Assembly (NCBI RefSeq): GCF_900102105.1
Contig: NZ_FNBB01000013.1
Coordinates: forward strand, 1-64,000
Direction of reading: 5' to 3'
DNA: 64,000 nt
From: Agrobacterium pusense
GTDB taxonomy: Bacteria > Pseudomonadota > Alphaproteobacteria > Rhizobiales > Rhizobiaceae
Shown here: positions 36,645 to 45,870 of the stretch, one piece after another
Numbering within the stretch: position 1 is the first letter of the stretch
Layout of the letters: the number at the start of each line of letters is the position of its first letter
The notes under the pieces: generated by a model
Database searches by the model: none
Told to the model about the DNA's origin: nothing
Seen by the model: only the letters and a program-made list of their open reading frames with translations
Made by a program: the position numbers and the translations under genes

Positions 36645-36890
36645 TTAACCCGCCGAACGGGTGGTCGACACGTTGGCGGCACGCTTGGCGATCAATGCGG
36701 ATGTTGCAGATTTCCGATCCGCGAGTTCTTTTGCGAGGCGTGCAGTCCTCAGCCTTGCCGTTTTTTCATTATGTGCCTCAACGGCAGCTTGCCCCTTTTC
36801 CTCGGGACGATCCTTCGCAAGGGAGGGAGCCTGAAGCTTGCGAAACGCGATTTCTGCCTGCTGACGCAGTTTGCTTTGTTGTTGTGTCAT
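36645..36890 (-). CDS. Charged helical protein of the CspA module (copy 1)
   Basis: 81 residues, rich in Lys, Arg, Glu and Ala, probably one long helix (EKTARLRTARLAKELADRKS). Paralogue of 49795-50022 with the same start (MTQQQSKLRQQAEIAF versus MSQTHSKSRQKAEIAF). It begins 38 bases beyond the CspA terminator, so it depends on read-through or its own promoter. It may bind RNA or nucleic acid by charge; that is speculation. Confidence 0.7.
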   Translation of the reverse strand: MTQQQSKLRQQAEIAFRKLQAPSLAKDRPEEKGQAAVEAHNEKTARLRTARLAKELADRKSATSALIAKRAANVSTTRSAG

Positions 36891-36923
36891 GAAGTCCCTG
36901 CCTCTCCGGCCTGTGGCCAAACG

Positions 36924-36950
36924 AAAAAGGCCAGGCGAAACGCCTGGCCT
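36924..36950 (-). terminator. Intrinsic terminator of cspA copy 1
   Basis: AGGCCAGGCG (36928-36937) and CGCCTGGCCT (36941-36950) form a perfect 10-bp stem with a 3-base loop. A T-run follows on the - strand. Confidence 0.85.
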
Positions 36951-37009
36951 CGATGAAATTGCTCCCGGCAGTGCCAGTACATCCGTGGTCAAAGGGGAGC
37001 GGATCTCAC

Positions 37010-37219
37010 TTATGCAGACTGCAGATTGGTTGCAGACATCTTGCCAGACTTGTTGTCCCGCTCAAGTTCGAAACCAATCTTCTGGCCCTCTACGAGTTCA
37101 CGCATTCCTGCGCGCTCGACAGCCGAAATGTGAACGAACGCGTCAGCGCCGCCATTGTCAGGCTGAATGAAGCCGAAGCCTTTTGTGGAGTTAAACCATT
37201 TTACTGTGCCAGTGGTCAT
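37010..37219 (-). CDS. cspA: Cold-shock protein, CspA family (copy 1)
   Basis: 69-residue OB-fold protein binding single-stranded RNA/DNA as an RNA chaperone. RNP1 is KGFGFIQPD and RNP2 is [25 protein letters not shown] is the classical start. Closely related to the copy at 50150. It has a long, conserved 5' leader of about 140 bases behind a consensus promoter, as in cold-inducible csp genes. A strong terminator follows at 36924. Confidence 0.95.
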   Translation of the reverse strand: MTTGTVKWFNSTKGFGFIQPDNGGADAFVHISAVERAGMRELVEGQKIGFELERDNKSGKMSATNLQSA

Positions 37220-37366
37220 GATGGACCCTTTCCAAGCATAGAGTGACATACCGCGCAACGGATGAGACGCGGGCATAAACCGACTATTTTTGAAAGAGAA
37301 GTTCGCTTAGGGCGCGGTGCCAATCGCACGGTAGACAAGCTTGGCAAGCAAAAGATCGATGGTGGA

Positions 37367-37395
37367 TATATAAGGCACCTGCGAAGGCAAGTCAA
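37367..37395 (-). promoter_or_regulatory. Housekeeping promoter of cspA copy 1
   Basis: On the - strand TTGACT, a 17-base spacer and TATATA. Start of transcription near 37360 would give a leader of about 140 bases. The copy at 50504-50532 has the same architecture. Confidence 0.75.
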
Positions 37396-38053
37396 CGATT
37401 AGTTTTTGGCGAAGCGTCTCTTCACCTAGTGGTTGTATGTCGCTGCTGCGCGTCGTCCAGGCCGCCCGGGATGAGGAACGTCCCCCTGGAGGAGAGGCGG
37501 CCAGCCGCAGCGGAAGCCGCCGGAGGCGTCTATGTGAGTAATGACACGCCGTGGTCACCCAAGGTCGTGACCGATCGGGAACTGATTACGGGCCAGAACC
37601 CCGGCTCGGCCAGCGCTGTAGCGGCTGAATTGCTTCAGCGTCTGAAATGACCATCTTGGCGGGTCGCCAGCGCCGCCTCCTGTGCGAATCGGCGCTTGTG
37701 GCTTCCTTGGTGTTGAGGGCCCTGCCGCATTTCCGGCCGAGCCACTTGGCCGATGAGAGCAGACTTTCTGGTCGGGCAGTGAACGTCACACCGCGACGCT
37801 TTTCCCGGCTTCCGTAGAGCCTGATCGATGTCACATTAGGGGCATTGGCCCGGGATACCGTGATGTCAGAGCCAAAAACGTCGCATTGAAGTTAAAACAC
37901 CATGATGGCGGCCCCGCATGCGCATAACTCCCTAAGGCCGGTCTCAACATTCAAGATATCCCTCTTGAGATCGGAAACGCCTGCTGCACGGCCCGCTTCA
38001 ACGCTCTCCAACAAAATCGCGCGGAAACACACCGTCACCACCCGGCACCCCGG
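37396..38053. other. Mostly non-coding; one DJ-1/PfpI relic
   Basis: Besides the relic at 37525-37650, no gene could be supported. Opposite-strand frames here are Arg/Ser-rich shadows. Confidence 0.4.
37525..37650 (+). pseudogene. C-terminal relic of a DJ-1/PfpI-type protein
   Basis: The last 40 residues read VYVSNDTPWSPKVVTDREL then ITGQNPGSASAVAAELLQRL, the standard C-terminus of type 1 glutamine-amidotransferase-like (PfpI/Hsp31) proteins (LITGQNP). The catalytic Cys region is missing and the sequence upstream does not continue the family. Confidence 0.7.
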
Positions 38054-38290
38054 TTATTCAAATCGTACAACGGATTTCAGCGGAATTTTAGCCACCAGCA
38101 CGCCATCGCTCCTGACCACTTCAAACTCTGCGCCGTCCACAACCTCATTCTTCAGGATTTTCTCTGCCAGCATTTCCCTCGCGGCCTGTACGGCCTCAAC
38201 ACAGGCACCCTCGTCGCTGGACAGCACCGCGCCTTCCGTATCCAAAGAGAGACCGTCAGCGTCCCGGACGTGGAAAAAATACCTTGGCAT
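38054..38290 (-). CDS. DUF6894 family small protein
   Basis: 78 residues; the opening MPRYFFHVRDADGLSLDTEG is the hallmark of this rhizobial family. The rest is a helix (EAVQAAREMLAEKI) and a strand-rich end (FEVVRSDGVLVAKIPL). Function unknown. An EcfG-type promoter lies 29 bases upstream of the ATG, so stress control is likely. Confidence 0.8.
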   Translation of the reverse strand: MPRYFFHVRDADGLSLDTEGAVLSSDEGACVEAVQAAREMLAEKILKNEVVDGAEFEVVRSDGVLVAKIPLKSVVRFE

Positions 38291-38318
38291 CGTATAATCC
38301 TGTTTTCCTCCGATAACC

Positions 38319-38343
38319 AACTGCCTCTCATCGTATTGGTTCC
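38319..38343 (-). promoter_or_regulatory. EcfG/RpoE2-type promoter for the DUF6894 gene
   Basis: On the - strand GGAAC (38343-38339), a 16-base spacer and AGTT (38322-38319), satisfying GGAAC-N18-TT. It is 29 bases before the start codon. Confidence 0.55.
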
Positions 38344-38588
38344 GTTGGCCGATTCCGCGTTGGAGAATAGCGCGGAACCGACGACTTGGCTGGAGCTCGC
38401 GAACCGGCGGGGACAGAGGAACAAATCAGGCGCGCCGGCGAAATCCAGCGCGAACGTTCGGATTTCGCTTCGATTACGTCTCGCCGTTCCCATTGAGTAA
38501 TGAGACCAACAAGGATGCCGGCTCTTCGCTCGTTTGAAGATGTTAAACCATCAGCACTTGGCCGCCGCATCATCGGCGGTACCCACGT
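38344..38588. other. Intergenic, no gene seen
   Basis: No supported frame. It separates the DUF6894 promoter from the MFS relic. Confidence 0.35.
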
Positions 38589-38820
38589 TCATTCATCGCG
38601 ACGGCCAGTCAGGCTGTAGATGAGGAACAGGATCACGGCGATTGCCTCAATCCGGCGGCAGCAAGACCGATCGCCTGGATGGAACGACTCGCAAGGATCT
38701 CGGAGCCGAGTGCAATGCCCACGCCGAAGCCAGCATACATAGCGCTTAGCATAAGGGGCAACGAGCGCGAGCAATCTCCCACGGAAGTGGCCGCACGCCC
38801 GGAGCGGCCAGTGCCAATAA
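38589..38820 (-). pseudogene. C-terminal relic of an MFS-type transporter
   Basis: The - strand reads MLSAMYAGFGVGIALGSEIL in one frame and AIAVILFLIYSLTGRRDE in another, the last two helices of a major-facilitator transporter split by a frameshift near 38650. It directly follows the glutathione transferase gene. Confidence 0.45.
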
Positions 38821-39432
38821 TCAGGCCGCGACCACGGCGCGGGCATCATAGTCGGCGGTCCATTGCAGCGATGGTCGCTCGCCGCAGCGCTCAATCCAGG
38901 CCTTGACCACGTCGCTCTCCGGCGTCGCTGCAGGGTACCAGGCAAAGGGTGAATGCAGCAGCAGATCGACAGCTGTGTATCGCTCTCCCATCAGGTAAGG
39001 GTTGTCCTTGAGCGCGTTTTCGAGGCGTGCCGCAAGCTCCGCCGGGGTGCGGAAGGTGAAATCCACAAAAGGATGCGAAATCCCGGCAGCCTGCATGATC
39101 AGCACAGGTTCGACCACGCCGGCGTACCAGGCAAGCCAGCTGAGATACCTACCGCGCTGGGGATCGCCGGCAACAGGCGCCATCTTCTTTTCCGGGAAAA
39201 GATCCGTCAGGTACTGAATGATCGCTATGCTCTCCCAGATGACGACGCCGTCGTGGTCGAGCAGCGGCACCTTGCCTTCTGCATGCGGGTTCTTTGGATC
39301 TTTGCGACCGCTACCGTCGCCGCGGGTGATATCGACGATCTTGATCGCGACCTTTTCGATGGCGTCTAGTTCGCGAAGCAGAGTGACGATACGTGTCGAG
39401 CGCGAGCGGGGGGCGTGAAAGAGCGTTAGCAT
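38821..39432 (-). CDS. Glutathione S-transferase family protein
   Basis: 203 residues. The N-terminal thioredoxin-like domain runs MLTLFHAPRSRSTRIVTLLR to GKVPLLDHDGVVIWESIAII, with the Pro-Leu and Glu-Ser pair that hold glutathione. The helical C-terminal domain includes LKDNPYLMGERYTAVDLLLH, with the N-capping Asp. The substrate is unknown. It is divergent from a WYL regulator 94 bases away, which probably controls it. Confidence 0.9.
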   Translation of the reverse strand: MLTLFHAPRSRSTRIVTLLRELDAIEKVAIKIVDITRGDGSGRKDPKNPHAEGKVPLLDHDGVVIWESIAIIQYLTDLFPEKKMAPVAGDPQRGRYLSWLAWYAGVVEPVLIMQAAGISHPFVDFTFRTPAELAARLENALKDNPYLMGERYTAVDLLLHSPFAWYPAATPESDVVKAWIERCGERPSLQWTADYDARAVVAA

Positions 39433-39526
39433 GGTCTGGATCCTCGGTTGCGTTTTGCGATGCGGATCTTGTACAGTCCGCCAACTGCCAGTTTCCGTCA
39501 GTAGGCTTCACCTATCCTCTAAAGTC

Positions 39527-40246
39527 ATGGCTCGTAGTGATCGTCTGTTCCGCCTGCTCCAGGCGCTTCGCACTCTCCCCTCCCCGGTGACGGCCGCGCG
39601 CCTTGCCGAGGAGACTGACGTGTCGTTGCGTTCGCTCTATAGGGACATCGAGAGCCTGCGCGCCGCAGGTGCCGTCATCGATGGCGAGCGCGGTTTCGGC
39701 TACAGGCTGACGGAAGACATCGCCTTGCCCCCGCAGACGTTCACACGGCTTGAAATCGAAGCCTTGGTGCTGGGCCTTGCCGAGGTGCGGCATATGGGTG
39801 AACCTGCTCTCGCGGCGGCCGCCGGCGCCGTGCTTTCGAAGGTCACAGCTACGCTGCCCGACAGATTACAACGCCAGACATTGCATGCCGCCTCCCAGGT
39901 TTATCGCTTCGAACGCCGCGACCCGCCGCTCGCCAACGTCGGCCTTCTGCGCGAGGCCTGCTGGCAAGAACGCGCCGTGGTGATAAGCTATGTGGACGCG
40001 GAGCAGCAACGGACCGACCGGCAAGTGCTGCCGCTGGCGATCGTCTATCTGGAAAGAACGCTGGTGTTGCTTGCCTGGTGTTGTCTGCGTCAGGATTTCC
40101 GCAAGTTTCGCGTCGACCGCATCGCCGACATCGAGATGACGGAGGAGAGCTTCCGACCGCGCCGGGTTCAGTTGCTCAGGGACTTCGTTGCCATTCTGAA
40201 CGCCGGTGCGCCCGAAACATCAAAGATGAGCTTGGCCGGCCAGTAA
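39527..40246 (+). CDS. YafY-type transcriptional regulator (HTH + WYL)
   Basis: 239 residues. An N-terminal HTH_11 domain (ARSDRLFRLLQALRTLPSPV, TDVSLRSLYRDIESLRAAGA) is followed by a C-terminal WYL-type ligand domain (VVISYVDAEQQRTDRQVLPL; LAWCCLRQDFRKFRVDRIAD). The WYL tyrosine is changed. The ATG at 39527 was chosen because the DNA-binding domain starts there. Divergence from the GST gene indicates that gene as target, responding to an unknown small molecule. Confidence 0.88.
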   Translation: MARSDRLFRLLQALRTLPSPVTAARLAEETDVSLRSLYRDIESLRAAGAVIDGERGFGYRLTEDIALPPQTFTRLEIEALVLGLAEVRHMGEPALAAAAGAVLSKVTATLPDRLQRQTLHAASQVYRFERRDPPLANVGLLREACWQERAVVISYVDAEQQRTDRQVLPLAIVYLERTLVLLAWCCLRQDFRKFRVDRIADIEMTEESFRPRRVQLLRDFVAILNAGAPETSKMSLAGQ

Positions 40247-40395
40247 CCAAACCGACGATACCCCGGCATGACCACGTACCGCGGTCGGACTGCTGTTCGA
40301 AGATGCAGCAGATCCGAATGGCCGCACTGAGGCGCGATGCTGTCACGCGAGTGGGCTGCATGAATGCGAGCAAAACGCCCTGCCCCCATCTTGGC

Positions 40396-40412
40396 CTTGA
40401 AGGGAATCGAAC
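40396..40412 (+). repeat. tRNA T-arm-like 17-mer (copy A)
   Basis: CTTGAAGGGAATCGAAC, whose reverse complement contains the GTTCGATTCC of a tRNA T arm. The two other close matches in the window are at 45547 and 51444. No complete tRNA surrounds it. Confidence 0.4.
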
Positions 40413-40430
40413 TTAAATCCTGCCCTTACT

Positions 40431-41681
40431 TTAATCGCCCCAGAGACAAGATAGCGGTATCGCCGCAAGATTATCACCAAATGGCAGGATCTTGTCGCCG
40501 TCGTACAGCACCCAGCCTGCCTTAAAGGTGCGTCCGGTGGCCACGGCTACTTTGCGTAAGCCTTTGAAATCTGCTGCGGTCACCGTTGCCGCGGCCTTGA
40601 CTTCAAGTCCAACCATATTGCCAGCTTCGTCTTCGAGAAGGATATCTACTTCGTCCTGATCCTTATCCCGATAGTGATGGCAGGTTGATTGGACTTCGCT
40701 CCAGGTCGAAAGCCGGAGGATTTCGCCAGCGACAAACGTTTCCAGCAATGAACCAAATAGTCCTCGGTCAGTTGAAATTCGATCGATCGTCATTCCGACA
40801 AAGGAAGCTAAGAGCCCGCTATCGAGAAACAGGAGCTTTGGTGTCTTAACAAGACGCTTCAAAGGGTTTCGAAACCAGGGCTCGATGCGACGAACTAGGA
40901 ACAGCTGTTCGAAGAGTCCGATATATCGCCGGGCGGTCTTGTCATCGATGCCGACCTGGCCGGCCAATTGGGTGAAATTGAGCAACTGTCCCGAATGATG
41001 CGCGAGCGCCCGCAGAAGCTGCGGCATTTGGTCCAGGCGTTCGACGTCGGCAATTTCGCGCACATCTCGTTCAACGATGGCTCGTATGTATTCTCTAGCC
41101 CATGCGGATCGACGGCGGGGATCGCCACGACCGACCATCTCAGGATATCCGCCGATGAGCACTCGCTCCATCAGGTCGTTTCCGACCGTTGGATTGCGAG
41201 GCGCTATGACCGTTCCGGCAAAAGCGGAATCGAGGAAGTTCGACTGGTTGCGTCGAATTTCGGACTGAGCTAGGGGCAACAAGGTAACGACTTCCATCCG
41301 CCCGGCCAAACTATCGGAAACCGTCGGGAGTGCGAGAATGTTTGCTGAGCCGGTTAACAAAAATCGCCCAGGCCGCCGATCGTTGTCTACAGCCTGTTTT
41401 ATGGCACGCAGCAACTCCGGTGCACGCTGCACCTCGTCTATGATGGCGGTATCAATCTGACGAACGAAGCCGACTGGATCGGTCTTTGCTGATAGTAAGG
41501 TCGTTTCGTCATCTAACGTGAAATACGGACGATCTGTCTGGAGCAGGGTTCGAGCCAACGTCGTCTTGCCACACTGCCGCGGTCCGTTCACAAGTACGAC
41601 TGGCGTATCTTTGAGCGCGACCCTAATTCGCTCGGCTGCGCCTCTCGGATAAAGGAGGTCAGAAGGACTTTCCCCTTTCAA
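40431..41681 (-). CDS. AAA ATPase with DUF4143 domain
   Basis: 416 residues, a common family of unknown role. Walker A is VNGPRQCGKTTLARTLL and Walker B TAIIDEVQRAPELLRAI; an Arg-rich sensor follows (RRPGRFLLTGSANILALP). The C-terminal DUF4143 nuclease-like part has LLFLDSGLLASFVG and DEVDILLEDEAGNMVGLEVK, the Asp/Glu-x-Lys pattern of PD-(D/E)XK enzymes. The TTG at 41681 follows AGGAGG; a longer TTG start at 41708 is less likely. It is a lone gene, often mobile. Confidence 0.85.
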   Translation of the reverse strand: MKGESPSDLLYPRGAAERIRVALKDTPVVLVNGPRQCGKTTLARTLLQTDRPYFTLDDETTLLSAKTDPVGFVRQIDTAIIDEVQRAPELLRAIKQAVDNDRRPGRFLLTGSANILALPTVSDSLAGRMEVVTLLPLAQSEIRRNQSNFLDSAFAGTVIAPRNPTVGNDLMERVLIGGYPEMVGRGDPRRRSAWAREYIRAIVERDVREIADVERLDQMPQLLRALAHHSGQLLNFTQLAGQVGIDDKTARRYIGLFEQLFLVRRIEPWFRNPLKRLVKTPKLLFLDSGLLASFVGMTIDRISTDRGLFGSLLETFVAGEILRLSTWSEVQSTCHHYRDKDQDEVDILLEDEAGNMVGLEVKAAATVTAADFKGLRKVAVATGRTFKAGWVLYDGDKILPFGDNLAAIPLSCLWGD

Positions 41682-41978
41682 TCTATTTTTCCTCCTGATC
41701 GCTACCAAATTCTAGGATTGCCGATGCGTTCAGGTCGGAGTTTACATGCGTCCAATTCGGATTGCAACTTCGTCCAATCCGGAACTTACTGCCGTCCGTT
41801 TCGGAAACTTGATGGGGACGAGCCAGCTATCGAGAAGAGTGAGCGGAGGCGTGTTGGAGTGAGGATTCAAATCGTATTGCTCTTGATCGCAATCGAACCC
41901 TCGTTCAATCCGAGGTAACTCACTGATTTAGCGTAACAAGGTAATTGTTTAAGCGCATGTCTCGATCAACCCGTCTCA

Positions 41979-42119
41979 CTAATCGACGGCCCTATGGCTG
42001 TTGGCGTCAATGGCGGCGCTAGGAGCAGCGCTCGCCTCATTGCAAAATATCGAGCCCAACGCTAGGACGCCTGCCAGTGCCAACCCCACACATACTCGAA
42101 AGCTGGAGAAGAAACTCAT
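41979..42119 (-). CDS. Short exported peptide or truncated secreted protein
   Basis: 46 residues, of which about 31 form a signal peptide (VCVGLALAGVLALGSIF, then Cys). The mature part is only about 15 residues. The ATG at 42119 has AAAGGTGGAACTG upstream. It is last in a - strand series of oxidoreductase and hydrolase genes and may be the N-terminus of a longer gene cut by a deletion. Confidence 0.45.
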   Translation of the reverse strand: MSFFSSFRVCVGLALAGVLALGSIFCNEASAAPSAAIDANSHRAVD

Positions 42120-42207
42120 CAGTTCCACCTTTTGTATAAAGCGAAAAAGAGCCTGAAGCTCCCTCCGCGCTTGGACAGGGAATGGCTCGTCCACAACCCG
42201 CTCGTGG

Positions 42208-42969
42208 CTACTGGACGGTATAACCGCCATCGACGGGAAGAGCGTGTCCGACGACATAGCTGGACGCGTCGCTGCACAGCCACAGGACCGCGTCGGCGAT
42301 TTCTTCAGCTTTGCCGAGCCTGCTCATGGGGACAACCTGCATCAGAGCATACATAGCGTCCGGTTGTGTCTCCAGCATTCCGGTCACCATCGGGGTTTCG
42401 ATAATGCCTGGGCAGATCGCATTGATCCGGATTCCCTTAGGCGCGTATTCGAGGCCGGCACTCTTGGTCAGTCCGACAACGCCGTGCTTCGAGGCATGGT
42501 AGATGCCGCGTTCAGCGATCCCGACCAAACCACCGAGGGAGGAGTTATTGACGATCGCGCCGGAACCCTGCTTGCGCATCTGCAGAAGTTCATACTTCAT
42601 GCAATTCCAGACACCCCTCAGGTTGACCCCCATGACGAAATCGTAGTCCTTGGGGTCCGCGTCAGCAGTCTCGGCGACGGGACTCTGTACACCGGCATTG
42701 TTGAAAGCCGTGCCTAGACGCCCGAACTCTGCGACCGTCTGATCCACCATGGCCGCGACCTGCTCCATGACGGCGACGTCGCACTGGATGGCGATCGCCC
42801 GGTAACCGGAAGGGGTCAGAGCTTCAGCCGCAGCACGCACTGCCTCTTCATTGACGTCGGCGAGAGCAACCGCCGCTCCGGCCTCGGCGAAGGCTTTTGC
42901 TGCGGCAAGGCCCATGCCGGAGGCTGCACCAGTGACCAGGGCTACCTTGTTTTCGAAAGAGATATTCAT
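42208..42969 (-). CDS. Short-chain dehydrogenase/reductase
   Basis: 253 residues, classical SDR. The NAD(P) site is VTGAASGMGLAAAKAFAEAG, the structural motif NNAG is in FNNAGVQSPVA, and the catalytic Ser, Tyr and Lys are in VNNSSLGG and YHASKHGVVGL. The C-terminus ends VVGHALPVDGGYTVQ. Asp after the second strand (ALADVNEEA) favours NAD. The substrate is unknown. It lies 41 bases from the PQQ-type dehydrogenase gene and may be in the same operon. Confidence 0.92.
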   Translation of the reverse strand: MNISFENKVALVTGAASGMGLAAAKAFAEAGAAVALADVNEEAVRAAAEALTPSGYRAIAIQCDVAVMEQVAAMVDQTVAEFGRLGTAFNNAGVQSPVAETADADPKDYDFVMGVNLRGVWNCMKYELLQMRKQGSGAIVNNSSLGGLVGIAERGIYHASKHGVVGLTKSAGLEYAPKGIRINAICPGIIETPMVTGMLETQPDAMYALMQVVPMSRLGKAEEIADAVLWLCSDASSYVVGHALPVDGGYTVQ

Positions 42970-43009
42970 AGCATTTACCTGTTGTTCTGAAGGGGTGATG
43001 CGTCGTCCG

Positions 43010-44083
43010 TCAGTGTTTGGGCGACAGCTTGATGAGGCGATCGTCTGACGGCCCCTCGCCTCTTGGTGATCGGTTTGTCGTGATGGCGTAGATGTCATTG
43101 CCGGTGGAAAGCACATCCCTGTATCGATCTTCCGACTTGTAAATTGGCTCCAGTTCGTTCGCCTGCGGGCCGAGAACGTAAATTCCACGTCCGACGAGTG
43201 TTGCTACCAGAAGCTCCGTTCTTCGGAAGGAGATCCCCGAAGGTGCCCAGGTTTCGTTGCCGGAGTGAAGGTAGGCGGCCTGCATTCCCTGGCGTTTCCT
43301 GTCGCCGTCTGTGAGCGGCCACCCAAAGTTCAGACCTGGCTTGATGTGGTTGATCTCGTCGTGGGCAGATTGGCCGTGCTCGGCGACGAACAGTTCCCCG
43401 GCTGGATCCCATGCCAAGCCTTGTGGATTGCGATGGCCGAGCGAATAGACGTACGACCCGGCGATCGGATTGTCGGAGGGCATCTTGCCATCCAGCGTCA
43501 TTCGCAACACTTTTCCGGCTAGGTTGGTGATGTCTTGCGGAGCATCGCGGTTCTCCGTCCAACCCGTCGTGACGTAGAGATTGCCGTTGGGGCCGATTGC
43601 GAGGCGACCGCCATTATAGAGCCTGTGTCCCGGGATATCTGCGAGCAGGGTGCGGGTCTCCCGCCATGAGGTGCCGTCGAAGACAGCTTCAATGACCTTG
43701 TTTCGTAGGGAGCCGTCGAAGCGGTAGGTATGATAGAAATAGGCTCGCCCCGAGTTTTCGAAATCCTTGGCAAGCGCCATTCCCAACAGACCGCCGCCGC
43801 CTTCGCGGGCGATATCGGCCGTGGTCTGCAAGACATATCTGCGCATTTGGCCATTCTGGACGAAGACAATATTTCCAGCGGCCTCCGTTACGAAGACCCT
43901 GTCGCCTCTGACCTCGATGTCCCAAGGATAGTCTAGATTCTCGACGACGGTCTCGACGTTCCAGTCGCCGGTCGACATGCCGACGACGGAGCTGTGCGCA
44001 AGGCTCTCTGCTCGAACGGCAGAGATTGCCGCTGCGTCGAACATGCACGTTAGCGCGATCGCCGATATCCGGAGCTTCCTCAT
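43010..44083 (-). CDS. PQQ-dependent soluble aldose-type dehydrogenase
   Basis: 357 residues with an N-terminal signal peptide (LRISAIALTCMFDAAAISAV). The mature protein is a six-bladed propeller of the YliI/soluble glucose dehydrogenase family: VENLDYPWDIEVRGDRVFVT, GGGLLGMALAKDF, DIPGHRLYNGGRLAIGPNG and SLGHRNPQGLAWDPAGELF. It oxidises sugars in the periplasm using PQQ (family knowledge). The ATG at 44083 begins the signal peptide. It is followed by the SDR gene and preceded by the hydrolase. Confidence 0.85.
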   Translation of the reverse strand: MRKLRISAIALTCMFDAAAISAVRAESLAHSSVVGMSTGDWNVETVVENLDYPWDIEVRGDRVFVTEAAGNIVFVQNGQMRRYVLQTTADIAREGGGGLLGMALAKDFENSGRAYFYHTYRFDGSLRNKVIEAVFDGTSWRETRTLLADIPGHRLYNGGRLAIGPNGNLYVTTGWTENRDAPQDITNLAGKVLRMTLDGKMPSDNPIAGSYVYSLGHRNPQGLAWDPAGELFVAEHGQSAHDEINHIKPGLNFGWPLTDGDRKRQGMQAAYLHSGNETWAPSGISFRRTELLVATLVGRGIYVLGPQANELEPIYKSEDRYRDVLSTGNDIYAITTNRSPRGEGPSDDRLIKLSPKH

Positions 44084-44204
44084 GATGATCACCGTTGTGA
44101 GATTAATTACGAGCTTAGCCAACTGTTAGGGCAGTCAGCGGAAGGCCTGATCGTTACAGATCATGCCCTCCGCCGGAGATCCGAGCAGCCCCACGGGCCC
44201 CTGG

Positions 44205-45287
44205 TCAGGCCGACAGATGGTGGTCGAAGAATGCCTCGAGCTTATCCCATGGGATCAGATCGACCTTGTCATAAAGATCCACGTGGCCAGCGCCGGGAAC
44301 GATGAACAATTCCTTGGGATCGGCAGCCTTCGCAATTGCCTGTTCGCTAAAGAACCGCGAATGGGCATTCTCGCCAGCAATCAGCAGGACGGGCCGTGGC
44401 GAGATCATATCGACGTGGTCGAACGGACGGAAATGCAGGTAAGACGGGTCACCGGACACATTCATGGCGGTCGTCGCGCGGGGATGAGCACCACGTGGCG
44501 TGCGATAGTAGTCGAAGAACTCGCGCGTGATCGCGTCCGTCTCTGATGTCAGAGCATGCGGGAGCTCGCCATACTGCTTCTTTCCACCGGAGGCTTCTGC
44601 CCAACGTTGCTCGCCGATTTTGGTGAGCATGTCGATCCGAACATCGTCCTTCATTTCCTCGCCGCCCCAGGCCCACTTCGCGCCGCCCATGTCGTACATG
44701 CTGACGGTCGCCACGGCCCTCAGGCGCGGGTCGATCTGCGCTGCGGCAAGGGCAAAACCGCCGCTGGCGCAAACACCGATGACACCGATCCGGTTGCGGT
44801 CGACGCGCGGGTCGAGCCCTAAGAAATCAACACCAGCACTGAAATCTTCGATGGTGGCTTCCGGGGACGAGATGAAGTGCGGCTGGCCGCCGCTTTCGCC
44901 ATTGTAAGAGGCGTCGTGTGCGATCGTGATAAAGCCACGTTCAGCCATGGTCTGGGCATAGAGGCCGGACGTCTGCTCCTTGACGCCACCGTAGGGATGA
45001 CCGACGATCAACGCGGGATGCCGGACCGAAGCATCGAGGTCCTTCGGAACGTACATGTCGGCAACAAGATTGATACCCAGTCGGTTGACATACGATACTT
45101 TGCGATGCTCCACGCGGTTGCTTTGCTTGAATCTCTTGTCCCAACTTCCGGAGTACTGAGCCAGTGCAGGATTTGCAGCGAGCGACATAACCGCGGCAGC
45201 TCCCGCTCCTGTTAGCTTGAGGATGTCGCGCCGGCCGAAGCCACCCCTTGCCTGCTGCTCATTGGTTTGTTCGTGTTTCGTGTCCAT
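44205..45287 (-). CDS. Tat-exported alpha/beta hydrolase
   Basis: 360 residues. The twin-arginine signal is GGFGRRDILKLTGAGAAA, ending near ANPALAQ. The hydrolase fold shows the elbow IGVCASGGFALAAA (Ser), an Asp-type acid near LLIAGENAHSRFFSE and a His in PGAGHVDLYDK, the dienelactone/YcjY group. A C-terminal fragment of a similar protein lies at 45787. The substrate is unknown. The start at 45287 has GGGAGA upstream; the ATG two codons before is too close. Confidence 0.85.
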   Translation of the reverse strand: MDTKHEQTNEQQARGGFGRRDILKLTGAGAAAVMSLAANPALAQYSGSWDKRFKQSNRVEHRKVSYVNRLGINLVADMYVPKDLDASVRHPALIVGHPYGGVKEQTSGLYAQTMAERGFITIAHDASYNGESGGQPHFISSPEATIEDFSAGVDFLGLDPRVDRNRIGVIGVCASGGFALAAAQIDPRLRAVATVSMYDMGGAKWAWGGEEMKDDVRIDMLTKIGEQRWAEASGGKKQYGELPHALTSETDAITREFFDYYRTPRGAHPRATTAMNVSGDPSYLHFRPFDHVDMISPRPVLLIAGENAHSRFFSEQAIAKAADPKELFIVPGAGHVDLYDKVDLIPWDKLEAFFDHHLSA

Positions 45288-45786
45288 CGCCATTCTCCCG
45301 TACCGTTTGTGGTTGCAGGACGAATGTAAATTGAATGACCCCAATTGATTATCCGCTGCAAACTGCAAGCGCTTATGCATGCCGCACATCAATCCGCATC
45401 CGCCAAATCAGTTACCGCTTATCTCAGAACGCCTTGTATCGAGCTTCGATGATCCATGACGTCGTTATTTGCCTGGCAGAGATGACGGATAATTATCTAC
45501 TCGAGCATGCGGACCGAACAAAACTTGGCGCCGGCACTAATTTACTCTTGAAGGGAGTCGAACCGCCGACCCGCAGTTTAGTGGGTTTTATTGGCAGCAT
45601 CTTGCCGATCCGGGCAACAGTTGCTTGCCGGAGTGGCCGGTTTGAGGGGGAGCGGACTGTCCGGTGGTGGACGCATTTATCGGATAGTTGTCGTTCAGTT
45701 ACCAGACCTCCAAATAGACGTCTGATGCCGCTCGTTTAAGCATGCAGAGGGGCCGCCATTGTAACATGGCGGCAATTTAGCCATGC
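45288..45786. other. Intergenic region with one T-arm-like motif
   Basis: No gene was supported. It holds the 17-mer at 45547-45563 and ends at the hydrolase fragment. Confidence 0.4.
45547..45563 (+). repeat. tRNA T-arm-like 17-mer (copy B)
   Basis: CTTGAAGGGAGTCGAAC, one mismatch from copy A at 40396. The reverse complement reads as GGCGGTTCGACTCC with further bases that do not complete a tRNA fold. Confidence 0.4.
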
Positions 45787-45870
45787 TCAGAGGTTTTCCG
45801 TGTAGAAAGGGATCAGTTTCGCCAACGCTTTTTCGACCGGCTCCGGTTTGTCATAGAGGTCATAGTGCGA
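45787..45870 (-). pseudogene. C-terminal fragment of an alpha/beta hydrolase
   Basis: The - strand reads HYDLYDKPEPVEKALAKLIP then FYTENL and stop, matching the C-terminus of dienelactone-type hydrolases (compare HVDLYDK in the gene at 44205). The rest is absent; it joins directly to the IS110 fragment. Confidence 0.65.

Noticed and set aside
40396..40412. tRNA gene at the T-arm-like motif
   Set aside because: No acceptor stem, D arm or anticodon arm could be assembled at any of the three copies.
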